Origin: Schizophyllum amplum
Taxonomy: Eukaryota; Basidiomycota; Agaricomycetes; Agaricales; Schizophyllaceae
Direction of reading: 5' to 3'
Length of the DNA stretch: 64,000 nucleotides
NCBI GenBank assembly: GCA_007026445.1
Contig: VDMD01000023.1
Span: 248,001-312,000, forward strand
The position numbers were made by a program, and so were the translations under genes. The notes below the pieces were generated by a model. It was not told the origin of the DNA, did no database searches, and saw only the letters and a program-made list of their open reading frames with translations. Within the stretch, counting starts at the first letter, position 1. The number at the start of each line of letters is the position of its first letter. Below are positions 46,359-56,132 of this stretch, in pieces.

Positions 46359-47191
46359 ATGGCTTCGAAGCAGGCAAACCGCCAAGCTATCACCCTCAAG
46401 GGTTCTACGGCACTTGTCACCGAGTTCTTCAAGTATGCTGTCAATACGTGCGTTACAGGCTCGGTCGCGACACGAGCGGGCCACTCATTGTCAAGACGCG
46501 TGTTCTAGCATTCTGTTCCAGCGGGAGGTGTATCCGTCGGATGACTTCCAGATGGTCAAGAAGTACGGGCAAACTCTGCTCGTGACACAGGACCTTGCGT
46601 TGGAGAGCTATCTAGAAAGGCGCGTTCTCATGCTGATCAGCGACCGTCGCGGCCCTTGACGATTATGCAGGATATTGACCCAGGTCCAGAGTACGTCCTT
46701 CGTATCCTGTCACATAGCTCCACGCTGAGACCGCTCCTAGGCTGGCTGCTTGCGGGTTCCGTGACCCAACTTGTCCTCGCCATCATCTCCAAAGATACTC
46801 GCACGCCTTTGGAACGATGGGTCTTCGACATCAAGCTCGTCGAACCCCCTGCCGACCCCTCTGCGCCGTGAGTACGTCCTCTCCGACATTGCAACTGTAC
46901 TCAGTCGGCTATAGACCCCCAGCCAAGCCCGAGTCAGAGATACAATCCGAAATACGGGCCATCCTCAAGCAGATCATCTCTATGGTCACGTATCTCCCCG
47001 TTATCCAAGAACCCACGGTATTCAACATCCTCGCATACACCTCGGAGTCGGCGGACGTACCTGCAGGCGAGTGGGTGGACACGGATCCCCTCGCCATCGA
47101 GGCCAGCAAGAGCCAGCAGGTTAAGATGCGGAGCTTCAGCACGGACGTGCATCGTATCGAGGCGATGGTCGCATACCGTTACGAGGAGTAG
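46359..47191 (+). CDS. MAD2: Spindle assembly checkpoint protein MAD2 (HORMA domain)
   Basis: Five exons (46359-46447, 46509-46619, 46671-46690, 46741-46867, 46915-47191) give 207 aa, the usual length. The HORMA fold is complete: ITLKGSTALVTEFFKYAVNT, ILFQREVYPSDDFQMVKKYG, LESYLERILTQVQSWLLAG, LVLAIISKDTRTPLERWVFD, the EIRAILKQIISMVTYLPVI helix and the C-terminal safety-belt QVKMRSFSTDVHRIEAMVAY. MAD2 binds Cdc20 at unattached kinetochores and restrains the anaphase-promoting complex. The second intron (46620-46670) begins with GC; the GT alternatives break the frame. The third exon is 20 nt. Confidence 0.95.
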
Positions 47192-47678
47192 TCCCTGTTT
47201 ATCGCTCTATCCTCCCTTCATGGTTCACCGCATCCTGTACTTGTATACACGCTCTCTCTGATTGGGTCCAAAATGACATCGATGAAGATGACTGCACCCC
47301 CAGGACCTGACAAGATGGCTGAATTTAGCATGTCTCGCTGGCGACGAAGCGTCCATCGAGCGTGCCGAGTGGGTGGTCGCTGGGTGGTTGTCAGCGGTCG
47401 CTTCGAAGGTAACCTGATCCGGTCCATAATACATGCGATCCGTTGTTGTGGGTCACCATGCAGTCCTCGGGCGGGATCGTTCCTTTCTTTTCCTCTTCTT
47501 TTCTTCTCATAGCCTGGTTGCTCCCTTCCAGCCTGTGGCTGCCAATCCTTTCGCCCACTTCCTGTCCTTTCGCTGCTGTTTCTCTCTTTACCCGCTGCTC
47601 CTCTTCTCTGGCCGGGCCAGACGACGCGATCCCAATACTCTACCTTCCCTTCATTCGCTTAGCAACTGAACTCGCACG
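47192..47678. other. Intergenic region upstream of NoxA
   Basis: About 490 bp with no supported gene. The last 220 bp before the NoxA ATG are pyrimidine-rich (CTTTTCTTCTCT-type tracts), as in many fungal promoters. Confidence 0.4.
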
Positions 47679-49771
47679 ATGGGCGACGAAACTTGGTTCA
47701 GGAGGGAGTTCTGTGCTCCCCGCCGCCTCGCCTTCAACGTCATATTTTACGGCCTTCACTTTTTCTTCTTCGCCTATGGGTGGTACAGCCAGGTTCGTGG
47801 CCCTACTACGAGCGGATCGCGCGGAGACTGATAACGTGCAACGACAGGCGACCAACCAGCGCCTCGCCGCGCTGAACGGCTTGACGTGGTCTGTCTGGGT
47901 TTCCCGTGGCGCCGGCCTCGTCCTCGCGTTCGATGGAGGTCTCATCCTCCTCCCGATGCTGAGGAACGTTATCCGCGTCGTCCGACCCAAAATCACCTGG
48001 CTGTTCCCCGCGGACGAGAACATCTGGTTCCACAGGCAGGTCGCGTACTCCATGGCCTTCTGGGCCGTCGTCCACACCACTGCACACTACGTCAACTTCT
48101 TCAACGTCGAGCGGACTCGTACGTGTGCCCCCTGTATCTATCACCTGTACTAAACCTGCGTCTCTAGAGGTGCGGAAGCAGACTGCGTTGGAGATCCACT
48201 ACACCCAGCCCGGAGGCATCACCGGACACTTCATGCTGTTCATCATGGTCCTGATGTACACCACCGCGCATAACAAGATCCGCCACCAGTGCTTCGAGGT
48301 CTTCTGGTACACTCACCATCTCGCATTCTTCTTCATGCTGGGTCTGTACACGCACGCCACGGGCTGCTTCGTCCGCGACTCCGTCGACCCGGACTACATT
48401 CCCTCGTTCCCCTTCTACTCGACGGACCACTGCCTCGGGTACCTGAGCTGGCGCTTCATCATTTGGCCCGGTATCTTGTACTTTGGGGAGCGTGTGCTGC
48501 GGGAGGTGCGCGCGCGCCGCGCGACCCGCCTGTCGAAGGTTCTTGTCCACCCCAGTGGTAGGCACCTTCAATTTAACAGACACGGTGCGGTTCTAACAAT
48601 AACCAGGCGCTATGGAGCTCCGTATCATCAAGCCTAGCTTCAAGTACACCGCCGGACAATGGCTGTTCATCCAAGTTCCCGAGATATCGAGCTTCCAGTG
48701 GCATCCTGTACGTTTTGGTGCGCCCGTGAATAATTGAGCGACTCACTTCCCACTAGTTCACCATTACATCCGCGCCGGAGGACCCGTATGTGTCCGTGCA
48801 CATCCGCCAGGTCGGCGACTGGACGCAGGCGCTCGGCGAGCGCCTTGGTGTTGGCCCATCCGTCGTCCAGGCCATGACGAAGGCTGCGATGTCCGGTTCG
48901 GAGAAGGAGAACGCCATGGGTACCCGTGGCGACTTTGTCGAGCTCGACTCCAGCGGCGCATCTCTCACTCTGCCGTCTGTCCGTATCGACGGTCCCTTCG
49001 GTGCACCCGCTGAGGATGTCTTTAACGCCGAGGTCGCGGTTCTCGTTGGTGCCGGTATCGGTGAGTAGTAACTCCGTCGTCGTCGTCGCAACATACGCTC
49101 ATGTAGAGGAAAGGTGTCACGCCCTTTGCGTCCATTCTGAAGCACATCTGGTGGCGTCAGCAGCGTGGCAACCTTGGCTCGCTGCGTCGCGTGGAGTTCT
49201 TCTGGGTCTGCCGTGACACCGCGTCCTTCGGCTGGTTCCAAAGCCTATTGCAGGAAGTGGAGGCGGCGCAGGCCGACCGTGAGTCACCTCTATACATTCT
49301 TCATATCTCCATCTAACGCCGTGCCCTCTTTCCAGCGAATTTCTTACGCATCAACATCTACCTCACGCAGAAGATTACGGAGGACATGGCGTACAATATC
49401 GCGGTGAACGACGCGGGTTCGAAATACGACCCGCTGACGTTGCTGCGCTCGCGTACGCTGTTCGGCCGCCCAGACTGGAAGAACATCTACAGCACGTTGA
49501 GAACGTCAATTGAGACGGGTGGGTACATTCCGGGTAGCCGATCCCAACTCAGAACGAGGGTTGCTGTAAGTCATCTGTTGTGATGAACATCATCGCCAGC
49601 GGGCTGACAGTCGCAACAGACATATTTCTGTGGGCCTGGCCCCATTGCGAAAGCCCTCAAGGAGGCTACTATGACGAACACGTGCAAGGACATTGAGTTT
49701 AGTTTCGCGAAGGTACGCCCCCGATTGAGTATCCATCGCATCCTCTCACACCTATGTAGGAGCACTTCTAA
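47679..49771 (+). CDS. noxA: Superoxide-generating NADPH oxidase NoxA
   Basis: Nine exons (47679-47792, 47848-48118, 48168-48557, 48607-48707, 48757-49060, 49114-49278, 49336-49565, 49620-49712, 49760-49771) give 559 aa. Six transmembrane helices hold the bis-His haem ligands (HRQVAYSMAFWAVVHTTAHY and FEVFWYTHHLAFFFMLGLY). The FAD site HPFTITSAPED and the NADPH site GAGIGVTPFASILKHIWW, FFWVCRD and YFCGPGPIAKALKE are intact. It starts immediately before the first helix with no EF-hands, so it is the NoxA rather than the calcium-binding NoxC class. The last exon encodes only E-H-F-stop, the conserved end of the Nox family. NoxA makes superoxide for hyphal polarity and fruiting-body formation, with NoxR and Rac. 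Confidence 0.95.
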
Positions 49772-50355
49772 AGCGGTAGATCCCATAGAAGCAGCATGCA
49801 ATACTCACCATTTCTCCTCTTTCCTACTCACCATGGACAATTTGACCACTCTTTGATTATCTGTTTCGTGCTGGCCGCCAGTGGGCGCTGCTGTTGTTCT
49901 CCGTACGTAGGGCAATATATGCAGGGAGCCAATAAGTCCGATGGCTTAAGACAGACACTTGAAAATGTTGAATGAAAAGGCGAAAGAAGCGTAATAGAAG
50001 CGAGATAAATGGAACACTGCATGGTAAGTACGTTGTCGCACTTGGAGGGCTCGACTGCTTGATTACAACAGATGCAAACAACTCGCAACGGCTCATGGAG
50101 AGGGAATCACTACCTGTCAGTCATCACTGTCATGTACATCGCCCTACTCTCCCATTCCATAACTGACTGGCACAGACCAGAATCGATGAAACGAGAGCGT
50201 CGAGTGTCGCAGTATTTTGGCTTGTTGTGCCGGCGCCTAACTGTTATCGGACGGCTGGAAGCGCCGATGGATCATGCGCTTGATCACGCTCATCACGTCG
50301 CGCGCTGATCCCTCTGTTGCCTGGTCTGCGTCTGCACGTCGATTAAGAGGCCAGG
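49772..50355. other. Intergenic region, no gene seen
   Basis: This 584-bp gap separates NoxA from the downstream MAPKKK gene. No ORF, RNA gene or repeat was recognised. Confidence 0.4.
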
Positions 50356-52714
50356 ATGCGCGACGCAACATCCCCAGCCGCCGCGATGTCCACCAATCCG
50401 CAGGTCATGCTCTCGCCGACGCGCACCCTGCGCGCGCTCCCCACACTGCCGACTATGTCCATGCCTCCGCAGCGGCACCAACTACAACCGCCCGGGCGCC
50501 AGATTCACAGGCTTGCCTCCGAGTCCGCGTTGCGCTCGAGGGAGAGCCAGCGCAAAACTGTCCGCCCGCGCGCCCCCCTCGCCAAAGGTGCGTTCCCTAC
50601 CGAGATGCAATTCCCCCATTGTTTACCTCCCTCCTAGCGACATTCTTATGGATACGCGGCGAGCTCATAGGCAAGGGCAGCTATGGTCGCGTCTACATGG
50701 GCATGAACATCACTACCGGCGACATCATGGCCGTGAAGCAGGTCGAAATCCCCCGCTCCGTCTTCGAACAGCAGGATTCGCGCGAACGCGAAGTCTTCGA
50801 GGCTCTGCACTCCGAGAGCGAGACGCTCAAGCACCTCGATCACACCAATATCGTCCAGTACCTGGGGATTGAGGAGACTGCTGACTTCCTGTCCATGTAC
50901 GTCTATTTCTTACCTGTAGGGGAACGCGCACTGACATCTTGCGCAGCTTTCTTGAGTACGTCCCCGGCGGCACCATCAAGGCCTGCCTGAACAACCATGG
51001 TCCATTTGACGAGAATATCACCAAGTCGTTTGGCAAGCAGATCCTTACAGGGCTCGAGTACCTGCACTCGCGCGGCATCATCCACCGCGACCTCAAGTCA
51101 GAAAACATCCTCGTACAGCCGTCCGGCGAATGCAAAATATCCGATTTCGGCATCTCCAAGACAGCCGACTCCCCAGAGATTCATAAGCACACCGCGCTCA
51201 AAGGCACCGTCTTCTGGATGGCGCCAGAAGTCGTGAACGCTAGGAATCGAGGGTACAACTCCAAGGTCGATATCTGGAGTGTGGGATGCGTGATGTTAGG
51301 TGCGTTAGCGCCCGTTATTACCGCACAACCGAGAAGTTGGTTGGACGCGCTCGGACATTCCTGTCGATATACGAACCCCGTGCTCACCGCCGACAGAAAT
51401 GTGGACAGGTGCACGACCGTGGGACGGTGAGGAGATGGTCCCCGTAATGATCAACGTACGTTCTTGTGCTGCATGGTTTCCACGGTTTAACCGGAGCCCA
51501 CCGCAGCTATACGAGAGTAAGGCGCCACCGATGCCTTCGGACTTGAAGCTATCTTCCGCCGCTCTTGATTTTCGTGCGCGGTGTTTTACTGTGTGAGTTA
51601 ACGGCTGTATGAAGGCAGAGATATGCCGAGCTGATGAACTTCCAGAGATCCTATCGAGCGGCCAGCTGCGCAAGATCTCAAGCGCCACCCCTACCTTCGC
51701 TTGCCGCACGAATGGGTTTTCCCTGGTTTCGTCCGCGACAGAGGATCCCGCTCCTCGGCAGACGACTCGAGTACGCTCAGGCCGGACGAGCACACTGTGC
51801 GCCCATTTGTGGGTCCATCCACCGACGCTCACACGCATATGCACTTCCGCCGCCCAACGCTCGACTCCCTCGTCACCGACACCTTCTTTCAGCACCGCGA
51901 AACACCCCCTCCCGTGCCGCCGCTTCCCAATGACGCTGGTCCTTCAAGATCACGGGGTGACGCACCGCCGATTGTGGTGGTGGAACCAGCGCGATCCACG
52001 CCTAACAGCGCTCGCTCCAGCGAGTACGATTCTCTCCATCGCTATCGCAGCCCTAGCGAGGCCTCATCAACTAGCACCCGTCGTCGCCGTCGCAAAAAGT
52101 GGGTCGTCGCCAATCCAGACCCTGAGGGTTTGGAGGCACGTCGGTCATCATCAGCGTACACGTACATGCCCCCTCCGCTGCCGCCGAGTCCGCCGCCACG
52201 GGCCCTGTCGACGTCTGAGGCAACCTTGCAAGCGGAAGACATGACAATCCGGGGCCTGTCCGACCGCCTCGGCATTCGTTTTCGCAACATGCCCCCCAGC
52301 GCGCAGTCGACCTGGCTATCCAGCGAGGGTGATAGTGATGAGACTGACACTGGCATATGGCAAGTGCGTCCTGGCGCAAACGGCACACCATCTCTGCCCC
52401 CGCCGCCAATTCCACTACCACCCACGCCCACTACAAGCCCTGCACCTGCCCTTTCACGCAGTGAGTCGACGTGGGCGCGCCCAGCGTCGCAAGACGTGTA
52501 CCAAAATCTACATCGGTTCTTCCCCGATCACGATCTGGATCAGCCGCTCGACGTCGCTCCCGACACTGCATCGACGGAGGACCTTGCTGGGCGAAACATG
52601 CGCGTGCGAAAGAGCATCCGTGTCATTGCCGCAGAACATAGCAGGGCAGATCGCCTGAACCGGCGGCGGACGATGCTCTGGGACAGCAACATACATGAGT
52701 TGCCGCGGCACTAA
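50356..52714 (+). CDS. Bck1-like MAP kinase kinase kinase with rearranged domain order
   Basis: Six exons (50356-50587, 50638-50896, 50947-51299, 51397-51455, 51507-51592, 51646-52714) give 685 aa. After about 80 residues the Ser/Thr kinase domain begins: WIRGELIGKGSYGRVYMGMN (glycine loop), MAVKQVE (catalytic Lys), HRDLKSEN, SDFGIS, GTVFWMAPEV and DIWSVGCVMLEMWTG; it ends near HPYLRLPHEW (about 350). A Pro/Ser-rich 330-residue tail follows. Its end carries STWARPASQDVYQNLHRFF, PDHDLDQPLD, RKSIRVIAAEH and RRRTMLWDSNIHEL, a block that in Bck1-type kinases normally precedes the kinase domain. Bck1 heads the cell-wall-integrity cascade below protein kinase C. The kinase looks catalytically intact; the order of parts is unusual. 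A start at 50386 is also possible. Confidence 0.85.
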
Positions 52715-53508
52715 GCTGCAGTGTCTTTCCTGCATAACGATTCAACATATTCTCGCTCCTTGCTCCACGGATTATTGTTTGCCGGTGTATACCTATTGGG
52801 CCCGCGATGGACATGGCCCCGTTGTAACTGTACTCCTCAATAATGGTGTATTGTACCACTAGCATCTGTCACACTAATAGTACCACGCAATCCTCCCTGG
52901 AACACTCTCATTTCTGCGCCATGTAATACAGAGATACAGCGGCAGAACGTCACGCGTCAATCTCTGTGGACGAATGGCGGCATCTTCAGTGTGCTTTGTA
53001 GCCTGGTCCGAATTCACCCATTGAATTCGACTGCTACTTCAAGGTGGATACTTACAACGAGTAGCAGTATGAGCAGAATACGATGTGATGGTTTCAGCTT
53101 GCGATTCACACTATGTAATAGTAAGAGCTGGTAAGTCGAACATGTCACGTGCCTGCATTTCACGTCACCTGGTGACTACTGGGTGGCACCACGTCATCAT
53201 CGTTCCGTCTACTTAACTTGCGTTCGACCACCAATATTGTCTGCGGCGGACAACATCAAGAATCTTCAGCACATAAACACAAAGTACAAGTGCACTTAAG
53301 CGCTCTTTGTCGTAAGCTGCCGCTACACACTGGCCCTCAAACTACTGATTTTCATCATGTTTGCGCCGGCAGTCTGTTCGCCCCAGTGGTCAACGCAATA
53401 TACGCAACAAAACTTGTTATCCTGTCCTTCTAGACGCTGAGGAAAACCGTCCGTGTGAGCCGATTATCTTGCAGGTGATAATCTCTATCATTCTGATCCT
53501 CCAATAGG
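52715..53508. other. Intergenic region, no gene seen
   Basis: About 790 bp between the MAPKKK and the third F-box gene. Only short frames without coding bias are present; no TATA box or RNA gene could be fixed. Confidence 0.4.
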
Positions 53509-54999
53509 ATGATCGATAACTACCATTCAAGCAACGTCAAGGACGGCTTCAATGTCTCTCAACGCGACGAAAGTGGAGCTCTGATCAACCTCTTGCCATC
53601 CCCGATATCCAACATACCGAACGAGCTCCTGGTCGCGATTTTCGCCAACGTCAACACCGTAAAAGGACAGTGGGAGCATATGTATACTGTGTCTCCTTCC
53701 ATCCTCATCAGCCATGTATGCCGACTGTGGCGCAGCATCGCCCTGGACACCTCAGAGCTCTGGGCTATTATCTGCCTCAAGATCCCCGATCCAGCCTCAT
53801 ACAAACATGCCCGGCTGTACGCATCTCGCTCCCGGGACCGCCCTCTTCAGGTCTACATTTGGCAGTTCCCTGGAACGTCGACACTGCTAGAACACCGCGA
53901 ATTTCTTACCAATCTCATACCGCGCATGTCCGTATTCGAAGTGAAGGGAGACAGTATGCGGGATGTTGGTAACTTGTTGGGTATGGTGAACGAGGCACCT
54001 CTTCTGCAACGACTGCAGTACTGGACCGACTGGAACAATCACGACCATCCGGATCCCTATGCTCCGCCTATCGTTGACCTTCCGGCTCTACGGGAGCTGA
54101 AGATTAAGCATGGCTGCACTGTCTGCGCGCCACGCCTGGTCAACCTCGTCTTCCTGCATATAACCAACTTGCCTGCGGACGCCCTACCCATCGCTATACG
54201 TGACTGTCCGGCATTGACGACACTGGTCTTGCCCCGCTTTACGCCCGTAGGTCTTGCGGGTTCCAGCGCAATGGAGCAGCCAGTCATAGAGGCGCGGTCT
54301 ATCAAGCGGATGGCGTTGCAATTACTGCCTCGCATCGCCGACTTCAGCTTCATGGTGGCACGCTACTCTCTGCCTAACTTGGAATACCTAGAGATATTCG
54401 ATGACTTCCCGAACGACACCGAACCGCGCACGCTGTTCCCTGCGATGAAGGGCGCGCCTGGATACCCGAACCCATTCCCCCGAGTCCACACACTACACTT
54501 GCAGCATGGCTACGGCTTCAGAAACTGCATGGCCTTCCTGCAATCCATCACCACTGTGCGTCATGTGGTGCTGACGGACAACGCGGACAGCTTGAACATA
54601 TCGAAGCTGAAAGAAGTTTGGCCAGACCTGCAGACTGTGCACATCAACCTGGACGAATCATCCGCCTACGAGGCGGATGAGCTATCCGTCGACGCGGTCC
54701 ACTTGCCCATGGACATTGAGATGGCAGAACTCGCCACAATGGTGCAACGCCAGGCGCTTAGTCATGTCACTGTCCCCGACCATCCCCTTATTCCCGATAA
54801 CCCTTTGTTTCGGCGCGCACCGTGCGCGGACTACGGGCTTATCGCTGCAGACGACGCGGAGGAGCCGTATGAATTGTCGGACTACGACTCGGAGTACGAC
54901 GTCGATTTCTTCATGGACGAGCAGCCATTCGATGATGAGGAGGATTTCTCGGACGAATATTGGGAGAATGATGACGTCCAGTACGCAGGTCCCATGTAG
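53509..54999 (+). CDS. F-box/LRR-like protein with acidic C-terminus
   Basis: Intronless ORF of 496 aa. The F-box is ISNIPNELLVAIFANVNTV with LISHVCRLWRSIALDTSELW. Degenerate Leu-rich repeats follow (ALRELKIKHGCTVCAPRLVN, LPNLEYLEIFDDF, RVHTLHLQHGYGF), aligned with the other two F-box genes of the window but clearly diverged. Unlike them it ends in about 60 very acidic residues (ELSDYDSEYDVDFFMDEQPF and DDEEDFSDEYWENDD). An SCF substrate adaptor role is inferred from the family. Its stop codon lies one base before the target duplication of the element at 55010-55910, so the 3' UTR must be provided or altered by that insertion. Confidence 0.88.
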   Translation: MIDNYHSSNVKDGFNVSQRDESGALINLLPSPISNIPNELLVAIFANVNTVKGQWEHMYTVSPSILISHVCRLWRSIALDTSELWAIICLKIPDPASYKHARLYASRSRDRPLQVYIWQFPGTSTLLEHREFLTNLIPRMSVFEVKGDSMRDVGNLLGMVNEAPLLQRLQYWTDWNNHDHPDPYAPPIVDLPALRELKIKHGCTVCAPRLVNLVFLHITNLPADALPIAIRDCPALTTLVLPRFTPVGLAGSSAMEQPVIEARSIKRMALQLLPRIADFSFMVARYSLPNLEYLEIFDDFPNDTEPRTLFPAMKGAPGYPNPFPRVHTLHLQHGYGFRNCMAFLQSITTVRHVVLTDNADSLNISKLKEVWPDLQTVHINLDESSAYEADELSVDAVHLPMDIEMAELATMVQRQALSHVTVPDHPLIPDNPLFRRAPCADYGLIAADDAEEPYELSDYDSEYDVDFFMDEQPFDDEEDFSDEYWENDDVQYAGPM

Positions 55000-55000
55000 T

Positions 55001-55009
55001 GCCCGATAT
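55001..55009. repeat. Left 9-bp target site duplication
   Basis: GCCCGATAT occurs here and again at 55911-55919 in direct orientation, exactly bordering the element at 55010-55910. Confidence 0.75.
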
Positions 55010-55910
55010 ATAGTCTGGGACGGGCAACGGTTATTTTATGACACGACCAAACGTGGGAACAAACTGTCAGGATTTTGACCGCGGGGATCACCGAAAATGA
55101 CTCACCTGTTCGGCGCCGTCCCAATCTGGTCCCAATACGGCCACAGCGCAGTGCGAGTGCAAACCACCATTGCCTCCCTTACACCCCTTCCACACGTCTA
55201 ATGGACACGCCGGCCATTGGGGAGATGGCGAGGGGCACCTGCCTGTACCTACTTATACAAGACCAGCCACTCGATGACACCTCAGCCATATCCGAGTCGT
55301 CATTCACCGAACAGGGCCGGCTTCGACGTCCCACAACCAGCGAGAAGCTCGACACTCGTATGGTCCTGAAATATACGCTGTGAGGAATAGCCCCCATTAT
55401 GTATGTCAAGACTTCTCAAGAGGATTGTACCCACATATGTATAGGGCATCAATATCAGTTCAATAAATCCTCGCAGGCTTGCTACTCGCCTGCCCTTCCC
55501 TCGACACCCATCCGCACCGTGCGGGGCCGTTACGAGCAGGAGGTTCTGACTCCTCGCTGCGGTTGGACTCTAAGGAACGTTGAAGTTAGAAGTCGCGGAG
55601 CGCTGAGATAGTGAGGGTGTTCGAGCAGGGCTGTTTCGAGCCAGGCAGCCGTATTTGCGGTCAAGCAAGTGTAGTATTAGAGGGCTTTTACAATAAGACG
55701 GTGCTAGTGCCTTGCATATGCCATGGTGCGGAGAGTAGAGAGGAACGGCGCCATACTGCTGGGTCATTTTCGGTGATCCCCGCGGTCAAAATCCTGACAG
55801 TTTGTTCCCACGTTTGGTCGTGTCATAAGATAACCGTTGCTCGGATCAGACTCTTCTCACTGACCCGTCCGCCCGTCAATCTGTGAGAAGAGGCTGACCC
55901 GTGAGACTAT
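55010..55910. mobile_element. Non-autonomous MULE-like DNA transposon (long terminal inverted repeats)
   Basis: A 901-bp element. Both ends start ATAGTCT reading inward. The main inverted-repeat arms, 55024-55101 and 55763-55840, are 78 bp each with a single mismatch; weaker matching extends outward to 55013 and 55851. The right end has an extra ~50-bp segment (55852-55903) containing a perfect 10-bp hairpin (CTCTTCTCAC / GTGAGAAGAG). A 9-bp direct repeat flanks the whole. Long TIRs with a 9-bp target duplication are typical of Mutator-like elements; no transposase is encoded, so it depends on a partner elsewhere. The interior holds only short frames. The near-identity of the arms suggests recent activity. 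Confidence 0.8.
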
Positions 55911-55919
55911 GCCCGATAT
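55911..55919. repeat. Right 9-bp target site duplication
   Basis: Second copy of GCCCGATAT, paired with the one at 55001-55009. Confidence 0.75.
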
Positions 55920-56132
55920 CCCTGCCTATTACACTTGATAGCTTCCCGAGATATAATTGTTCAGTGTAATGCTTGACGCTGAGTCGAACGAGCCATACTA
56001 AAGTTATAAAATACACGTCCTGACTGCTTTGTGACTGCTTGTGTAAGTGCGCAGGTTCGGTCCCGAGATCCGAGTCAATTAGGCGCTGAATCAATAAGCG
56101 CAAATAACGCGTCCTTTCTTGCCACCATCACA

